Assembly (NCBI RefSeq): GCF_004340875.1
Contig: NZ_SLXQ01000012.1
Location: 1 to 64,000, forward strand
Direction: 5' to 3'
Source of the DNA: Tamaricihabitans halophyticus
Lineage (GTDB): Bacteria; Actinomycetota; Actinomycetes; Mycobacteriales; Pseudonocardiaceae
Length of the DNA: 64,000 nucleotides
Both the position numbers and the translations under genes were made by a program. Below the pieces are notes generated by a model. The model made no database searches. It worked only from the letters and a program-made list of their open reading frames with translations, and was not told the DNA's origin. Positions 1-7,902 of the stretch are shown here, one piece after another (positions within the stretch are counted from its first letter, which is position 1; each line of letters starts with the position of its first letter).

Positions 1-653
1 TGGACACCGCTGGTGAACGAGACGTTCTGGGGATGTGGGTCGGCACCGGCGGAGAGGGCGCGAAGGAGTGGATCAACCACCTCTCCGATCTCAAGCCTCG
101 AGGCGTGGAGGATATCTGCCTGATCGCGTGCGACGGGCTCAAGGGCCTGCCTGAAGCGCTGAATACATTGTGGCCGGCCGCGGATGTGCAATTGTGCGTC
201 GTGCACCTCGTGCGGGCTAGCCTCCGCTACGCCTCGAAAAAGTATTGGGGTCAGATCGCGAAATCACTGAAAGGTATCTACACCGCCCCCACCCTGGACG
301 CCGCACAGGCATTGTTTGGCGAGTTCGCCCACGAATGGGAAGAACGGTATCCGGCGATGATCCGAATGTGGCGCACCAACTGGGAGAACTTCACCCCATT
401 CCTGGAATTCCCGCCCGATATCCGCAAACTCGTGTACACCACGAACCAGATCGAAAGCCTCAACGCGCGATTCCGGCAAGCCACCCGTCGTCGCGGCCAT
501 TTCCCCACCCAACAAGCCGCACTCAAAGTTCTCTACCTCGTGATCAAAAACCCACTCAAAAACCGTACCAACATCACCGGAAAAACAGTAGGATGGAAAC
601 AAGCGTTGAACACCCTATCCCTCCACTACGGAGACCGGATCAACGCACAGTAA
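1..653 (+). CDS. IS256-family (mutator-type) transposase, 5'-truncated by window edge
   Basis: The frame is open from base 3 and continuous with the ATG at 33, so the visible 217 codons are the C-terminal half of a protein that is usually about 400 residues. Visible IS256/MULE features are VLGMWVGTGGEGAKEW near the start, the second catalytic aspartate in IACDGLKGLPEAL, and the final glutamate in TTNQIESLNARFRQATRRRG. It catalyses transposition of its own element through a DDE RNase-H-fold active site. The rest of the first catalytic region is outside the window, so whether the copy is intact cannot be judged, but no frameshift is seen here. Confidence 0.9.
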   Translation, partial: DTAGERDVLGMWVGTGGEGAKEWINHLSDLKPRGVEDICLIACDGLKGLPEALNTLWPAADVQLCVVHLVRASLRYASKKYWGQIAKSLKGIYTAPTLDAAQALFGEFAHEWEERYPAMIRMWRTNWENFTPFLEFPPDIRKLVYTTNQIESLNARFRQATRRRGHFPTQQAALKVLYLVIKNPLKNRTNITGKTVGWKQALNTLSLHYGDRINAQ

Positions 654-699
654 CCAGGTAGGCAATCACCAGCCCGCCCACGAAGTTCCTGACACTCCC
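1..699 (+). mobile_element. IS256-family insertion sequence, right part
   Basis: Only the right part of the element is in the window; the left end lies upstream. It carries the transposase reading frame that ends at 653. The proposed right end is near 699, because the bases at 691-699 (gacactccc) read on the other strand as GGGAGTGTC, the type of terminus seen in IS256-family inverted repeats. At 701 the sequence becomes a continuous type VII secretion-substrate gene read on the minus strand. The target duplication cannot be seen because the left end is missing. Confidence 0.75.
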
Positions 700-1072
700 T
701 CCAGATCAAGTCCACATGATTCTTGAATGAGTCAGCTCCCGGACCCGACCAATGGTCCTCGACAAGAGTTTCCATGTTCTGGCTCAGGTTGGCTGAGGTT
801 CTCCAGAACAGTTCACCCGCCGTCTTCCAAGCCTCGCCGTTTGCCTCGATTCGGTTGAAGTCACCGGAGATCGGTTTGACGAGCTTGTCATAGAGGTCGA
901 AATCCAGAAAAGTCTCGGTGAACCAGTTGACCGAGTCACTGGCCCAGCGGCTATCACCTTCCATCCGGTCGCCGAGGGTGTCGCCACCGGCCTCCGGCGC
1001 TATCTTGCTTACGTCTTGCTCGTCTTCGAAGACTCCGTATGTTGCGCTGCCACCATGCGGGTCGTTGTCCAT
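626..1072 (-). pseudogene. Type VII secretion (WXG-like) substrate gene, 3' end replaced by IS256
   Basis: The ATG at 1072 is preceded by AGGA. The first about 124 codons form an acidic helical protein ending in WSGPGADSF and VDLIW, the W-x-G type of signature found in ESX/type VII substrates. From about base 700 downward the frame enters the IS256 right terminus, and the last about 25 residues (from RECQELRG onward) are insertion-sequence DNA read by chance. The native C-terminus is therefore lost. The gene lies 5 bp after an EspC-like gene on the same strand, so the two form an operon. Loss of the C-terminus, where ESX export signals often sit, makes function doubtful. Confidence 0.65.
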
Positions 1073-1077
1073 GATTC

Positions 1078-1380
1078 CTAGTCCCCCTCAAATGATTCCG
1101 CGTTGTCGCCGTCGGTCTTCTCGTAGTCCTCCTTTACCGCCACCAAGCCGGCCGCAGTGGCCTCCATTCGGCCTTTGGTGAAATCCATCCCGTCCCGGAC
1201 CCACCCGGCGAGTAGTTCCATGACCGGTTTCAGTGGCTCGAGCAGGCCAGTGAAGCCATCCGGCGCGCAGCCGTGCTCTTCGGCCTGGGCGTACGAGGTG
1301 ACCACGTCGGCAACGATTGCCTGGTCTACGTAGCGTGCGTACTCGTGCAAGACTTCGGTGTCGACGCCTGTGTCGCTCAT
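1078..1380 (-). CDS. EspC-like type VII secretion substrate
   Basis: This 100-residue acidic, helical protein has no signal peptide. Its pattern (VDTEVLHEYARYVDQ, then a long helical stretch ending in VAVKEDYEKTDGDN) fits the EspC/T7SS-target family, whose members are exported by ESX systems in actinobacteria. The start at 1380 has GGGAG seven bases upstream. The next gene begins 5 bp downstream and is the IS-broken WXG-like gene, so these are probably a co-exported pair. No ESX core component such as EccC or EccD is visible, so the secretion machine must lie elsewhere. Family assignment is by pattern only. Confidence 0.6.
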   Translation of the reverse strand: MSDTGVDTEVLHEYARYVDQAIVADVVTSYAQAEEHGCAPDGFTGLLEPLKPVMELLAGWVRDGMDFTKGRMEATAAGLVAVKEDYEKTDGDNAESFEGD

Positions 1381-1482
1381 ATGTCAACTCCCAACGATTC
1401 GCTGGGAGGATCGTGCACGCCGCCGGTTTCGTGTCGCTTTCATGGCACTTGCCCGAAACTCGACCACTGGACCCGCAGCTGG

Positions 1483-2835
1483 TCAGAAGGCCAGATGGGT
1501 GATCAGCGCGACTAGTGGGATCGCCAGCAGGGTGCGCAGTACGAACAGCGTGAGACAGTCACGCAGCCGTACCGGCACGTCCAGTTCCAGCAGCAGTGGG
1601 ATCGTCGCGGAGAAGAACAGGATCTGGCTCAGCGAAAGCACGGCGATGAAGAACTTCGCCTCGATGGCCACCCCGGTGCTGATCAGCGCGGGCAGGAACA
1701 TCTCGCTGATACCGATCAGGCTGGCCGGCGCGACCGTATCCGCATCGGGGATACCGAGCAGGGATATCACCGGTTCCAGCGGCGCGCCGAGCCAGGTGAA
1801 CAACGGCGTATGGTTGGCGATCAGGATCGCGATCAGCCCGACCGACAGGATCGTCGGCAGGATGACCAGCGCCAAGCGGACTCCGTCGCGAAGCGCGGTC
1901 AGCGATTCCCGCGCCACCCCATCAGACTGTTTCGCCCGTGCGACGGCCCGCTGCACGGCGGCACGCCACAGGCTGCCCTCGACCGGTTGCTCCGGCCGTG
2001 GCTCGCCAACGTAGCTGTCCGGCTTCCGGGACAGCGGCGGAATCCGGCACAGCACCACCGCGAGTACCAGCGACACTACTGTCACCGAAGCGAGGATCAG
2101 CGGAAAGTAGCCAAGTAGGTCAAGGGTGCCCGCGACCACCGCGAAGAAACCGAGGCTGACGGTGGAGAAGCAGGTGGCGATCACGACCGCCTCGCGGGCG
2201 CTGTACCGACCCTCCAGATACATCCGGTTGGTCACGTACAGCCCAACCGAGTAACTGCCCACGTAGGACGCGATACCGTCCAACGCTGCCCTGCCTGGCA
2301 CCCGGAACAGCGGGCGCATAGCCGGCTTGGCGAGCGTGCCGATGAACTCGATACCGCCGAAGGCGACGAACATCGTCACGAAAACCGCGCCGATCGGCAC
2401 GATCACCGCGACCGAGGCGACCAGCGTGCCGAACATCAGCCCACCAGTGTCCTCGGCGAGGATCGCCGATGGGCCGAAGTCGAAGAAGATCATGATCGCC
2501 GCTACCGCGCCGAGAATCCGCAGCAGCAGGAATATCGGGTTGGTGCGAAACGGTCGAAGATCCAGCCAGGGGTTACTCGGCTCAGTTGGCCTACGGATCG
2601 CGGCGAACCCGGTGAGCACCGCCGAGACGACGATGGCGAGCATGCTGTAGAGGGCCACCGCGTCCGGGACGTTGTCCGTGATCGCACTGATCGCTACGTC
2701 GAACGGGATGGTCCAGCTGCCGTCCACCTTGACCGGAAGCAGGAAGAACAGGGCACCGAACACGGTCGTGCCGAGGAATCGCCATACGGCGCGCCGGTGC
2801 GGTATCGCCGTGTTTTCCGGGTTGGCGCCGGTCAC
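1483..2835 (-). CDS. YjiH-family membrane protein with nucleoside-recognition (Gate) domains
   Basis: This 450-residue polytopic membrane protein has roughly ten to twelve hydrophobic segments. It carries the YjiH pattern: an N-terminal segment FLLPVKVDGSWTIPFDVAIS, a first Gate-like block around residues 140-260 and a second around residues 315-440 containing LIGISEMFLPAL. Gate domains are found in nucleoside transporters and in spore-maturation proteins. The substrate of YjiH proteins is not established, so transport is inferred. The gene is monocistronic and divergent from the PASTA gene, with 162 bp between the starts. Confidence 0.75.
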   Translation of the reverse strand: MTGANPENTAIPHRRAVWRFLGTTVFGALFFLLPVKVDGSWTIPFDVAISAITDNVPDAVALYSMLAIVVSAVLTGFAAIRRPTEPSNPWLDLRPFRTNPIFLLLRILGAVAAIMIFFDFGPSAILAEDTGGLMFGTLVASVAVIVPIGAVFVTMFVAFGGIEFIGTLAKPAMRPLFRVPGRAALDGIASYVGSYSVGLYVTNRMYLEGRYSAREAVVIATCFSTVSLGFFAVVAGTLDLLGYFPLILASVTVVSLVLAVVLCRIPPLSRKPDSYVGEPRPEQPVEGSLWRAAVQRAVARAKQSDGVARESLTALRDGVRLALVILPTILSVGLIAILIANHTPLFTWLGAPLEPVISLLGIPDADTVAPASLIGISEMFLPALISTGVAIEAKFFIAVLSLSQILFFSATIPLLLELDVPVRLRDCLTLFVLRTLLAIPLVALITHLAF

Positions 2836-2985
2836 GTGCCCTCCTGAAACACCGAGTCATGCGGTTAACCCCGGATACGCTGATCCGGCGCGAAAGAGCT
2901 GTCAAGGGCCGCACCCATACGGATCGGTAAGGACGCTGACCAGTTGTCCTGAGTCGTGGGACGCGCATAGTTGTGATTTTGGCTT

Positions 2986-2998
2986 TATAGTCGGTGTA
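2986..2998 (+). promoter_or_regulatory. -10 element for a leaderless PASTA-protein transcript
   Basis: TATAGT at 2986-2991 is followed by six bases and then the ATG at 2998. The expected transcription start coincides with the A of the start codon, and there is no Shine-Dalgarno sequence. No convincing -35 hexamer is present at 16-18 bp. Confidence 0.45.
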
Positions 2999-3270
2999 TG
3001 AGACGCCGTCGTCCGGTCACCGAGGTGCCCGACGTGGTCGGCCTGAACGCGGCCGACGCCTGCGACATCGTGCGCGCGGCGGGGCTCGTCCCGTACGGAC
3101 CGGACTACGCGGACGAGCCGATGTCTGGCACGGTCACCGAGCAGCGGCCGATCGGCACCGCCGGCGCGGAACAGGGCTCGCCGGTCTTCCTATGGACCAG
3201 GGGTCATCCGGACGGTGCGGACGTCGTGCTTACTCAGCCGAGCAAAGCGGGCAGCCTCGACCCGGTGTAG
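2998..3270 (+). CDS. Small single-PASTA-domain protein
   Basis: This 90-residue soluble protein consists almost entirely of one PASTA domain, which begins at TEVPDVVGLNAADACDIVR and ends in a VFLW strand. PASTA domains usually occur in tandem outside Ser/Thr kinases and penicillin-binding proteins and recognise peptidoglycan fragments. Here the domain stands alone, with no kinase, transmembrane helix or signal peptide. Its role is unknown. It precedes the ABC-class ATPase by 31 bp and may be co-transcribed with it. Confidence 0.7.
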   Translation: MRRRRPVTEVPDVVGLNAADACDIVRAAGLVPYGPDYADEPMSGTVTEQRPIGTAGAEQGSPVFLWTRGHPDGADVVLTQPSKAGSLDPV

Positions 3271-3301
3271 GGCGCGCTGCTCCGGGTGGTGCACTGGTCG
3301 A

Positions 3302-5038
3302 ATGACTGCCAGGGGAACACGACGCGAGCATGGACGGGGCACAAGCAGGCAGGGCGGCTCACTGCGCGACCTTGCCGGGCAGCTGGACCGGTTGCATGGC
3401 GACGGATACGGCAAGTACCGCACGATCGAGGGCAGCTGGGCCGGCGACGGTTACACGGTCGTGGTGCGCAAGGCGCAGACCGATCCGTTCGCACCGGCCA
3501 GTCGGATCGAGGTGCGGATACCAGCGGATTATGCCGGCTTCCCGGAACGGCTGTGGGCGCAGCCGATCCGGGCTCGCGCGTTGGCGGATTACCTGCTCCG
3601 CGAGCTAGGCAAACGTTTGCGCGGCAGTTTGCTCTCGGTGGACGCCTGCGGCCAGGAAGTGCTTGACCGTAGCGCGCTGCGGGTGCAGGCGGGCGCGGTG
3701 ACGGTCAGCCTGGGTATTGACCTGCCTGGCCCGCGTCGGCGAATCGATGGGCGAGGGGCACGCACGGCACTGTGTACCGAGCTCCCGTCGGCGATCGAGG
3801 CGATTCGGTACGCGGCCCTCGATGCCGCCCGGTTGGATACCCACGTGGACGCGGTACAGGACAGTGCCGCGCTGCGCGGCATGCTGGCCGATGCGGGGTT
3901 GGTGGCCTTTGTTGCTGATGGTGCGATGCTGGCCAGGCGTAGCGGAACCGACGACCGGCCGCTTACCGAAAGCGCGGGCGCTATCGCGTTTCAGTCGCCG
4001 GAATCGATGCGTGCCGAGTTCGAGCTGCCGAATCGTGGCCGGGTCGTCGGGATGGGCATCGGCGCTGGCATCACGCTGATCGTCGGCGGTGGATTTCACG
4101 GTAAGTCGACGTTGTTGCGAGCGCTGGAACGCGGGGTTTACGACCATATCGCCGGGGACGGCCGGGAGCTGGTGGTCAGCCGGCCGAGCACGGTGAAGAT
4201 CAGGGCCGAGGACGGGCGCAGTGTGCAGCGGGTGGATGTGAGCCCGTTCGTCGGTGAACTGCCGACGGGGGCGGATACCCGCGATTTCTCCACCAGCAAC
4301 GCTTCGGGATCTACCTCGCAGGCGGCGACCACGATGGAGGCCCTGGAGGCCGGCGCTGAAGTACTGCTGATCGACGAGGACACCGCGGCGACGAACCTGA
4401 TGATCCGGGATGCCCGGATGCAGGCCCTGGTCGCCAAGGACAAGGAGCCATTGACTCCGTTCGTGGATCTGGTCCGCCCGTTGTACCGCGAGCACGGGGT
4501 GTCCACTGTGCTGGTTATGGGCGGTTCGGGCGACTATCTCGAGGTCGCCGACCGGGTGCTGATGATGGCCAGCTATATGCCGGAGGACGCGACCGATCGG
4601 GCGCGTGCGCTGGTCGCGGGCGGGGCGGACCGGCGGATCGAGGCGAATGATTTTCCCTCGGTGCGGCACCGCGTTTGCGATCCGGCTTCGGTGGTCACCG
4701 AGCACAATGGTCGGCGCAAGATCAAACAGCGGGGTATCGACACGCTGGTGCTTGGCGATTCCGATGTGGACCTTCGGGCGGTCGAGCAGTTGGTCGATCG
4801 GGGCCAGGTGATCGGGATTGGCCTTGCCCTGAGCCATGCCGTCGAGTCGGGATTGTTCGACGGGCAGCGGACGCTCGGCGAGGTGCTTGACCAGTTGGAT
4901 GAGCAGTTCGCGTCTTCCGGAGTGGCTGCGGTCCAGCGAGGTTACCTCGGTGATTTCGCGTTGCCCCGGCGGTTCGAGATCGCCGCCGCGCTGTCCCGGA
5001 TTCGCGGGTTGCGGGTGCTCCCCAGCGCTTCGAGCTAG
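3302..5038 (+). CDS. ABC-class ATPase of unknown function (PF09818-type)
   Basis: The 578-residue protein belongs to the soluble 'predicted ATPase of the ABC class' family. The N-terminal domain begins with a GYGKYRTIEGSW block and a DPFAPASRIEVRIP block typical of that family. The nucleotide-binding part has a Walker A-like loop GGGFHGKSTLL, a signature-like TSQAATTMEALEAGAEV and a Walker B VLLIDEDTAATN. The length is normal for the family. ATG 3302 was chosen because longer frames overlap the PASTA gene without a ribosome site, although no strong Shine-Dalgarno precedes 3302 either. Biological function in this family is not established. A hairpin of the recurrent 26-bp type follows the stop. 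Confidence 0.8.
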   Translation: MTARGTRREHGRGTSRQGGSLRDLAGQLDRLHGDGYGKYRTIEGSWAGDGYTVVVRKAQTDPFAPASRIEVRIPADYAGFPERLWAQPIRARALADYLLRELGKRLRGSLLSVDACGQEVLDRSALRVQAGAVTVSLGIDLPGPRRRIDGRGARTALCTELPSAIEAIRYAALDAARLDTHVDAVQDSAALRGMLADAGLVAFVADGAMLARRSGTDDRPLTESAGAIAFQSPESMRAEFELPNRGRVVGMGIGAGITLIVGGGFHGKSTLLRALERGVYDHIAGDGRELVVSRPSTVKIRAEDGRSVQRVDVSPFVGELPTGADTRDFSTSNASGSTSQAATTMEALEAGAEVLLIDEDTAATNLMIRDARMQALVAKDKEPLTPFVDLVRPLYREHGVSTVLVMGGSGDYLEVADRVLMMASYMPEDATDRARALVAGGADRRIEANDFPSVRHRVCDPASVVTEHNGRRKIKQRGIDTLVLGDSDVDLRAVEQLVDRGQVIGIGLALSHAVESGLFDGQRTLGEVLDQLDEQFASSGVAAVQRGYLGDFALPRRFEIAAALSRIRGLRVLPSASS

Positions 5039-5048
5039 GCTTCCCGTA

Positions 5049-5074
5049 ACCGCGTTCTTTGCGAGTATTGCGGT
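5049..5074 (+). terminator. Recurrent 26-bp hairpin, copy 1 (after ABC-class ATPase)
   Basis: ACCGC at 5049-5053 pairs with GCGGT at 5070-5074, separated by 16 bases, 10 bp after the ATPase stop. The left half (ACCGCGTTCTTT) is identical to copy 2 at 12155. It is probably a terminator or mRNA 3'-end element between two genes on the same strand. No T-run follows. Confidence 0.5.
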
Positions 5075-5100
5075 CGAGGGCGTCGAGGAACGGGGGCGGG

Positions 5101-7095
5101 ATGGAGTTCGCGGTCGGGGTGTCTGGCAGTGTGATCGCGGTATTGTTCGTCTTCCTGCTCGCCGGCCTGGCAAGGCGGGTGCTCGGCGTTCCGGTTGGCT
5201 GGCCGCGCGCCGTGGTGTTGGGTTTCGTCGTCGCAGGTGCGACGTCCTCGCTGCTGGTCATCATCCTGGAGCGAGCGGGCTTGGTTTCCGGTACGCGCCT
5301 GCTGGTCGATCCTGGGGTTGTCTCGCTGATCGGGATCCTTGCGATCGCCTGGATGTTCGTGCTCGGGCTGGCCGGTTTGGTGATCTTGGAGGTTGTCCTG
5401 CCCACCGGCAGCGTGCCGGGGCCGGTAGCACTGCTCAACCGGTGGCGCCGCCAGCGTCGACGAGCTCGCCGATACACCAAGATCGTGGCCATCGCGGCCC
5501 GGCACGGTTTGGGCCGGTTCGTACGCGCGGGGGCACGGCTTGGCCGGTCATCGGAGCCGGCCATGGCCGATACGGCGGTTGCGCTGCGCCGGGCCTTTGA
5601 GGACGCCGGCGTGGCGTTCGTGAAGTTGGGCCAGATGCTGTCCACTCGTCGTGACCTGCTGCCACCAGCACTGGTGAACGAGCTGACCAAGCTGCAGGAG
5701 CAGGTGCAACCGGCGCCATGGTCGGAGATCGAGCCGGCTATCACAACCGCGTTAGGACGGCCGATCGATGAGGTTTTCCGCTCAATCGAGGAAGTTCCAC
5801 TCGCCTCCGCCTCGGTGGGTCAGGTGCACCAGGCGCGTCTGCTGGACGGCCGCGAGGTCGTGGTCAAAGTGCAGCGGCCGAGTGTGCTCAAGCAGACGAC
5901 GTCCGATCTGGACATCATCCTGCAGCTGGCGCGCAGGCTGGACCGGGTAACCGCCTGGGGGCGGTCCATTGGCATCCTCGGGCTGGCCGAAGGTTTCGCC
6001 GCCTCGCTGCGCGAGGAGCTGGATTACACGGTAGAACTCGACAACACTAGGGCGGTCGCCGCCACACTCGCGGACGATGACCTGATCAAGGTTCCGGAAA
6101 CCTATCCAGAGCTGTGCGGTCCAACATTGTTGGTGATGGCCAAACTCGACGGAGCATCCGTCACCGCCGCCGCAGACCTGCTGGCCGGTTTCACCGAGGA
6201 GCAGCGTGCCGAACTCGCCACCGAGATCTTCGGTGAAGTGTTGCGGCAAATCATGGTGCACGGTGTCTTCCATGCCGACCTGCACCCCGGAAACATCCTG
6301 ATCCGTCCAGACCGGACGGTGGGCTTGCTTGACTTCGGTTCGGTTGGTCGCCTGGACAGCCCAGCCCGCACCGCGCTCGGCTTGTTGCTGGCCGCGATCG
6401 ATCGGAATGACCCGATTGCGGCCACTGACGCGTTGATCGAACTGCTCGGCCGGCCGGAAGGTCTTGACCAGCGCGGTGTGGAGCGCGCGATCGGCGAACT
6501 GCTGGTCCGCTACCGGGGTGGCGCCGGCAGCAGGGGCAGCGCGGGGATGTTCGCCAGCCTCTTCAAGGTGGTACTAGAGCACCAGTTCACCGTGCCCGCG
6601 CAGGTTGCCGCAGCGTTCCGCGCGATCGGTGCGCTGGAGGGAACGCTGGGCCTGATCAATCCCGGTTTTGATCTGCTCGGCGCGGCCAAGGAGCGTGGCG
6701 CAGACGTCCTCCGGTCGGCGATGCGGCCGGAGGACGTCCGGCAGCAGCTCGAGGGGCAGTTGGCTGGGTGGATGCCGATGCTGCAGCGGCTGCCGCAACG
6801 GCTCAACAAGATCACCGAGGACCTGGAGAAAGGCCAGTTCGGTATCCGCGTGCGGGCACTCGCCGATGAGCGGGACCGCGCATTCCTCACCGGTATCGCG
6901 CGGCAGGTGATGACCACCATCCTCGCCGCCGCGACGACCATCGGCGCGATCATGCTGATGACCAGTGATACCGGCCCGATGCTCACCCCCACACTGCCGC
7001 TGTATGCCTTCCTAGGCTATGCCTTGCTGTTCGTTGGGTTCGTCCTTGGCCTGCGTGTTCTGGTCCGGATGTTCTTCCGGAGTTCCCGCGAGTGA
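5101..7095 (+). CDS. UbiB/AarF-family atypical kinase, membrane-anchored
   Basis: This 664-residue protein has three N-terminal hydrophobic segments within about residues 1-105, a kinase-like UbiB domain, and two C-terminal membrane helices. Family motifs are clear: the KxGQ motif in VKLGQMLSTRRDLLP, the A-rich nucleotide loop ASASVGQVHQA, the lysine in VVVKVQRPS, the catalytic HADLHPGNIL and the metal-binding DFGSVGRL. UbiB/ADCK proteins support isoprenoid-quinone homeostasis in many organisms; in actinomycetes (menaquinone users) the exact role is open. ATG 5101 was preferred over a TTG 42 bp upstream because it starts a natural membrane N-terminus. Confidence 0.88.
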   Translation: MEFAVGVSGSVIAVLFVFLLAGLARRVLGVPVGWPRAVVLGFVVAGATSSLLVIILERAGLVSGTRLLVDPGVVSLIGILAIAWMFVLGLAGLVILEVVLPTGSVPGPVALLNRWRRQRRRARRYTKIVAIAARHGLGRFVRAGARLGRSSEPAMADTAVALRRAFEDAGVAFVKLGQMLSTRRDLLPPALVNELTKLQEQVQPAPWSEIEPAITTALGRPIDEVFRSIEEVPLASASVGQVHQARLLDGREVVVKVQRPSVLKQTTSDLDIILQLARRLDRVTAWGRSIGILGLAEGFAASLREELDYTVELDNTRAVAATLADDDLIKVPETYPELCGPTLLVMAKLDGASVTAAADLLAGFTEEQRAELATEIFGEVLRQIMVHGVFHADLHPGNILIRPDRTVGLLDFGSVGRLDSPARTALGLLLAAIDRNDPIAATDALIELLGRPEGLDQRGVERAIGELLVRYRGGAGSRGSAGMFASLFKVVLEHQFTVPAQVAAAFRAIGALEGTLGLINPGFDLLGAAKERGADVLRSAMRPEDVRQQLEGQLAGWMPMLQRLPQRLNKITEDLEKGQFGIRVRALADERDRAFLTGIARQVMTTILAAATTIGAIMLMTSDTGPMLTPTLPLYAFLGYALLFVGFVLGLRVLVRMFFRSSRE

Positions 7096-7111
7096 TAACG
7101 CGAGTCGAGGT

Positions 7112-7756
7112 CTAGCGCACGCCGCTTGGCCGGAACTGGATGCTGATTCGGGGGCCGACTGGCTTGTTGGTTTTCGGGATGGCGTGCTCCCAGCTGCGTT
7201 GACAGGACCCACCCATGACGATCAGATCGCCGTGCCCCAGCGGGTAGCGCAGGGTCTGCCCACCGCCCCTCGGGCGCAACAGCAACGGCCGCGCGGCGCC
7301 CACGGACAAGATCGCCACCATGGTGTCCTCGGTGCGCCCCCTGCCGATGGTGTCGCCGTGCCAGGCCACGCTGTCCCGGCCATCCCGGTAGTAGCACAGC
7401 CCCGCCGTGTGGAAGGGCTCGCCGAGCTCGTCCGCATAATGCTCGGACAGTGCGGTTCGCGCGGTGTTCAGCACGGGATCGGGCAGCTGCTCGCCTTCAC
7501 CGTAGAAACTCAACAGCCGGGGGACGGCGACCACCTGGTCATACATCCGGCGGCGTTCGGCCTGCCACGGCACGCCTGCCGCGAGCCGTTCGAACAGCTG
7601 GTCCGCACCGCTCAGCCAGTTCGGCAACACGTCCAACCAGGCGCCGCAGCCCAGCTCGGTGCGCTGGATGGTGTGCAGCGGCCGGAGCACGACCGCACTG
7701 AACTCGTCCGCCGTGCTCGCCGTGTCGAAGAGGGAACCTTGCAACGCTGTCGGCAT
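7112..7756 (-). CDS. AlkB-type 2-oxoglutarate/Fe(II) dioxygenase (DNA alkylation repair)
   Basis: This 214-residue soluble enzyme is predicted to demethylate alkylated DNA bases by oxidation. The jelly-roll motifs are visible: the iron ligands H and D in AWHGDTIG, the distal His in SWEHAIPK, and the 2-oxoglutarate-binding arginines in PRISIQFRPSG at the C-terminus. The N-terminal ALQGSLFD segment resembles other actinobacterial AlkB proteins and supports ATG 7756. An ATG at 7786, with GAGGGG upstream, is the alternative (224 aa). A LexA-like box overlaps the upstream start and the presumed -35, so DNA-damage induction is likely. The gene converges on the UbiB gene with a 16-bp gap. Confidence 0.88.
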   Translation of the reverse strand: MPTALQGSLFDTASTADEFSAVVLRPLHTIQRTELGCGAWLDVLPNWLSGADQLFERLAAGVPWQAERRRMYDQVVAVPRLLSFYGEGEQLPDPVLNTARTALSEHYADELGEPFHTAGLCYYRDGRDSVAWHGDTIGRGRTEDTMVAILSVGAARPLLLRPRGGGQTLRYPLGHGDLIVMGGSCQRSWEHAIPKTNKPVGPRISIQFRPSGVR

Positions 7757-7794
7757 GGTTGTCAGTGTAGCAGATAAATCGAACATATGTTCCC
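7757..7794 (-). promoter_or_regulatory. LexA/SOS box and promoter of the alkB-like gene
   Basis: CGAACATATGTTCC at 7780-7793 matches the Gram-positive LexA consensus CGAACRNRYGTTYC at every defined position. It contains a perfect 12-bp palindrome (7781-7792). On the minus strand a -10-like TACACT follows, with its last base seven positions before the ATG at 7756, which predicts a leaderless mRNA. The LexA box then covers the -35 region 17 bp upstream. Confidence 0.65.
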
Positions 7795-7902
7795 CTCTGG
7801 TGGGGATAGCTGGAGTGGCAACCGGGTAGTTAGCTGGCTGTTTCGGCGGTCGAGTGCTGCGTAGCGTGCGCTTTCGGGGGAGTTACCGAAGGGAGGACGG
7901 AA

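Noticed and set aside
1381-1482. TCCCA/TGGGA hairpin between the EspC-like and YjiH-like genes as a terminator
   Set aside because: It has only five pairs and includes the ribosome site of the EspC-like gene, so it is likely incidental.
3605-5173. Long open frame antisense to the ABC-class ATPase
   Set aside because: It lacks motifs and spans the end of one gene and the start of another.
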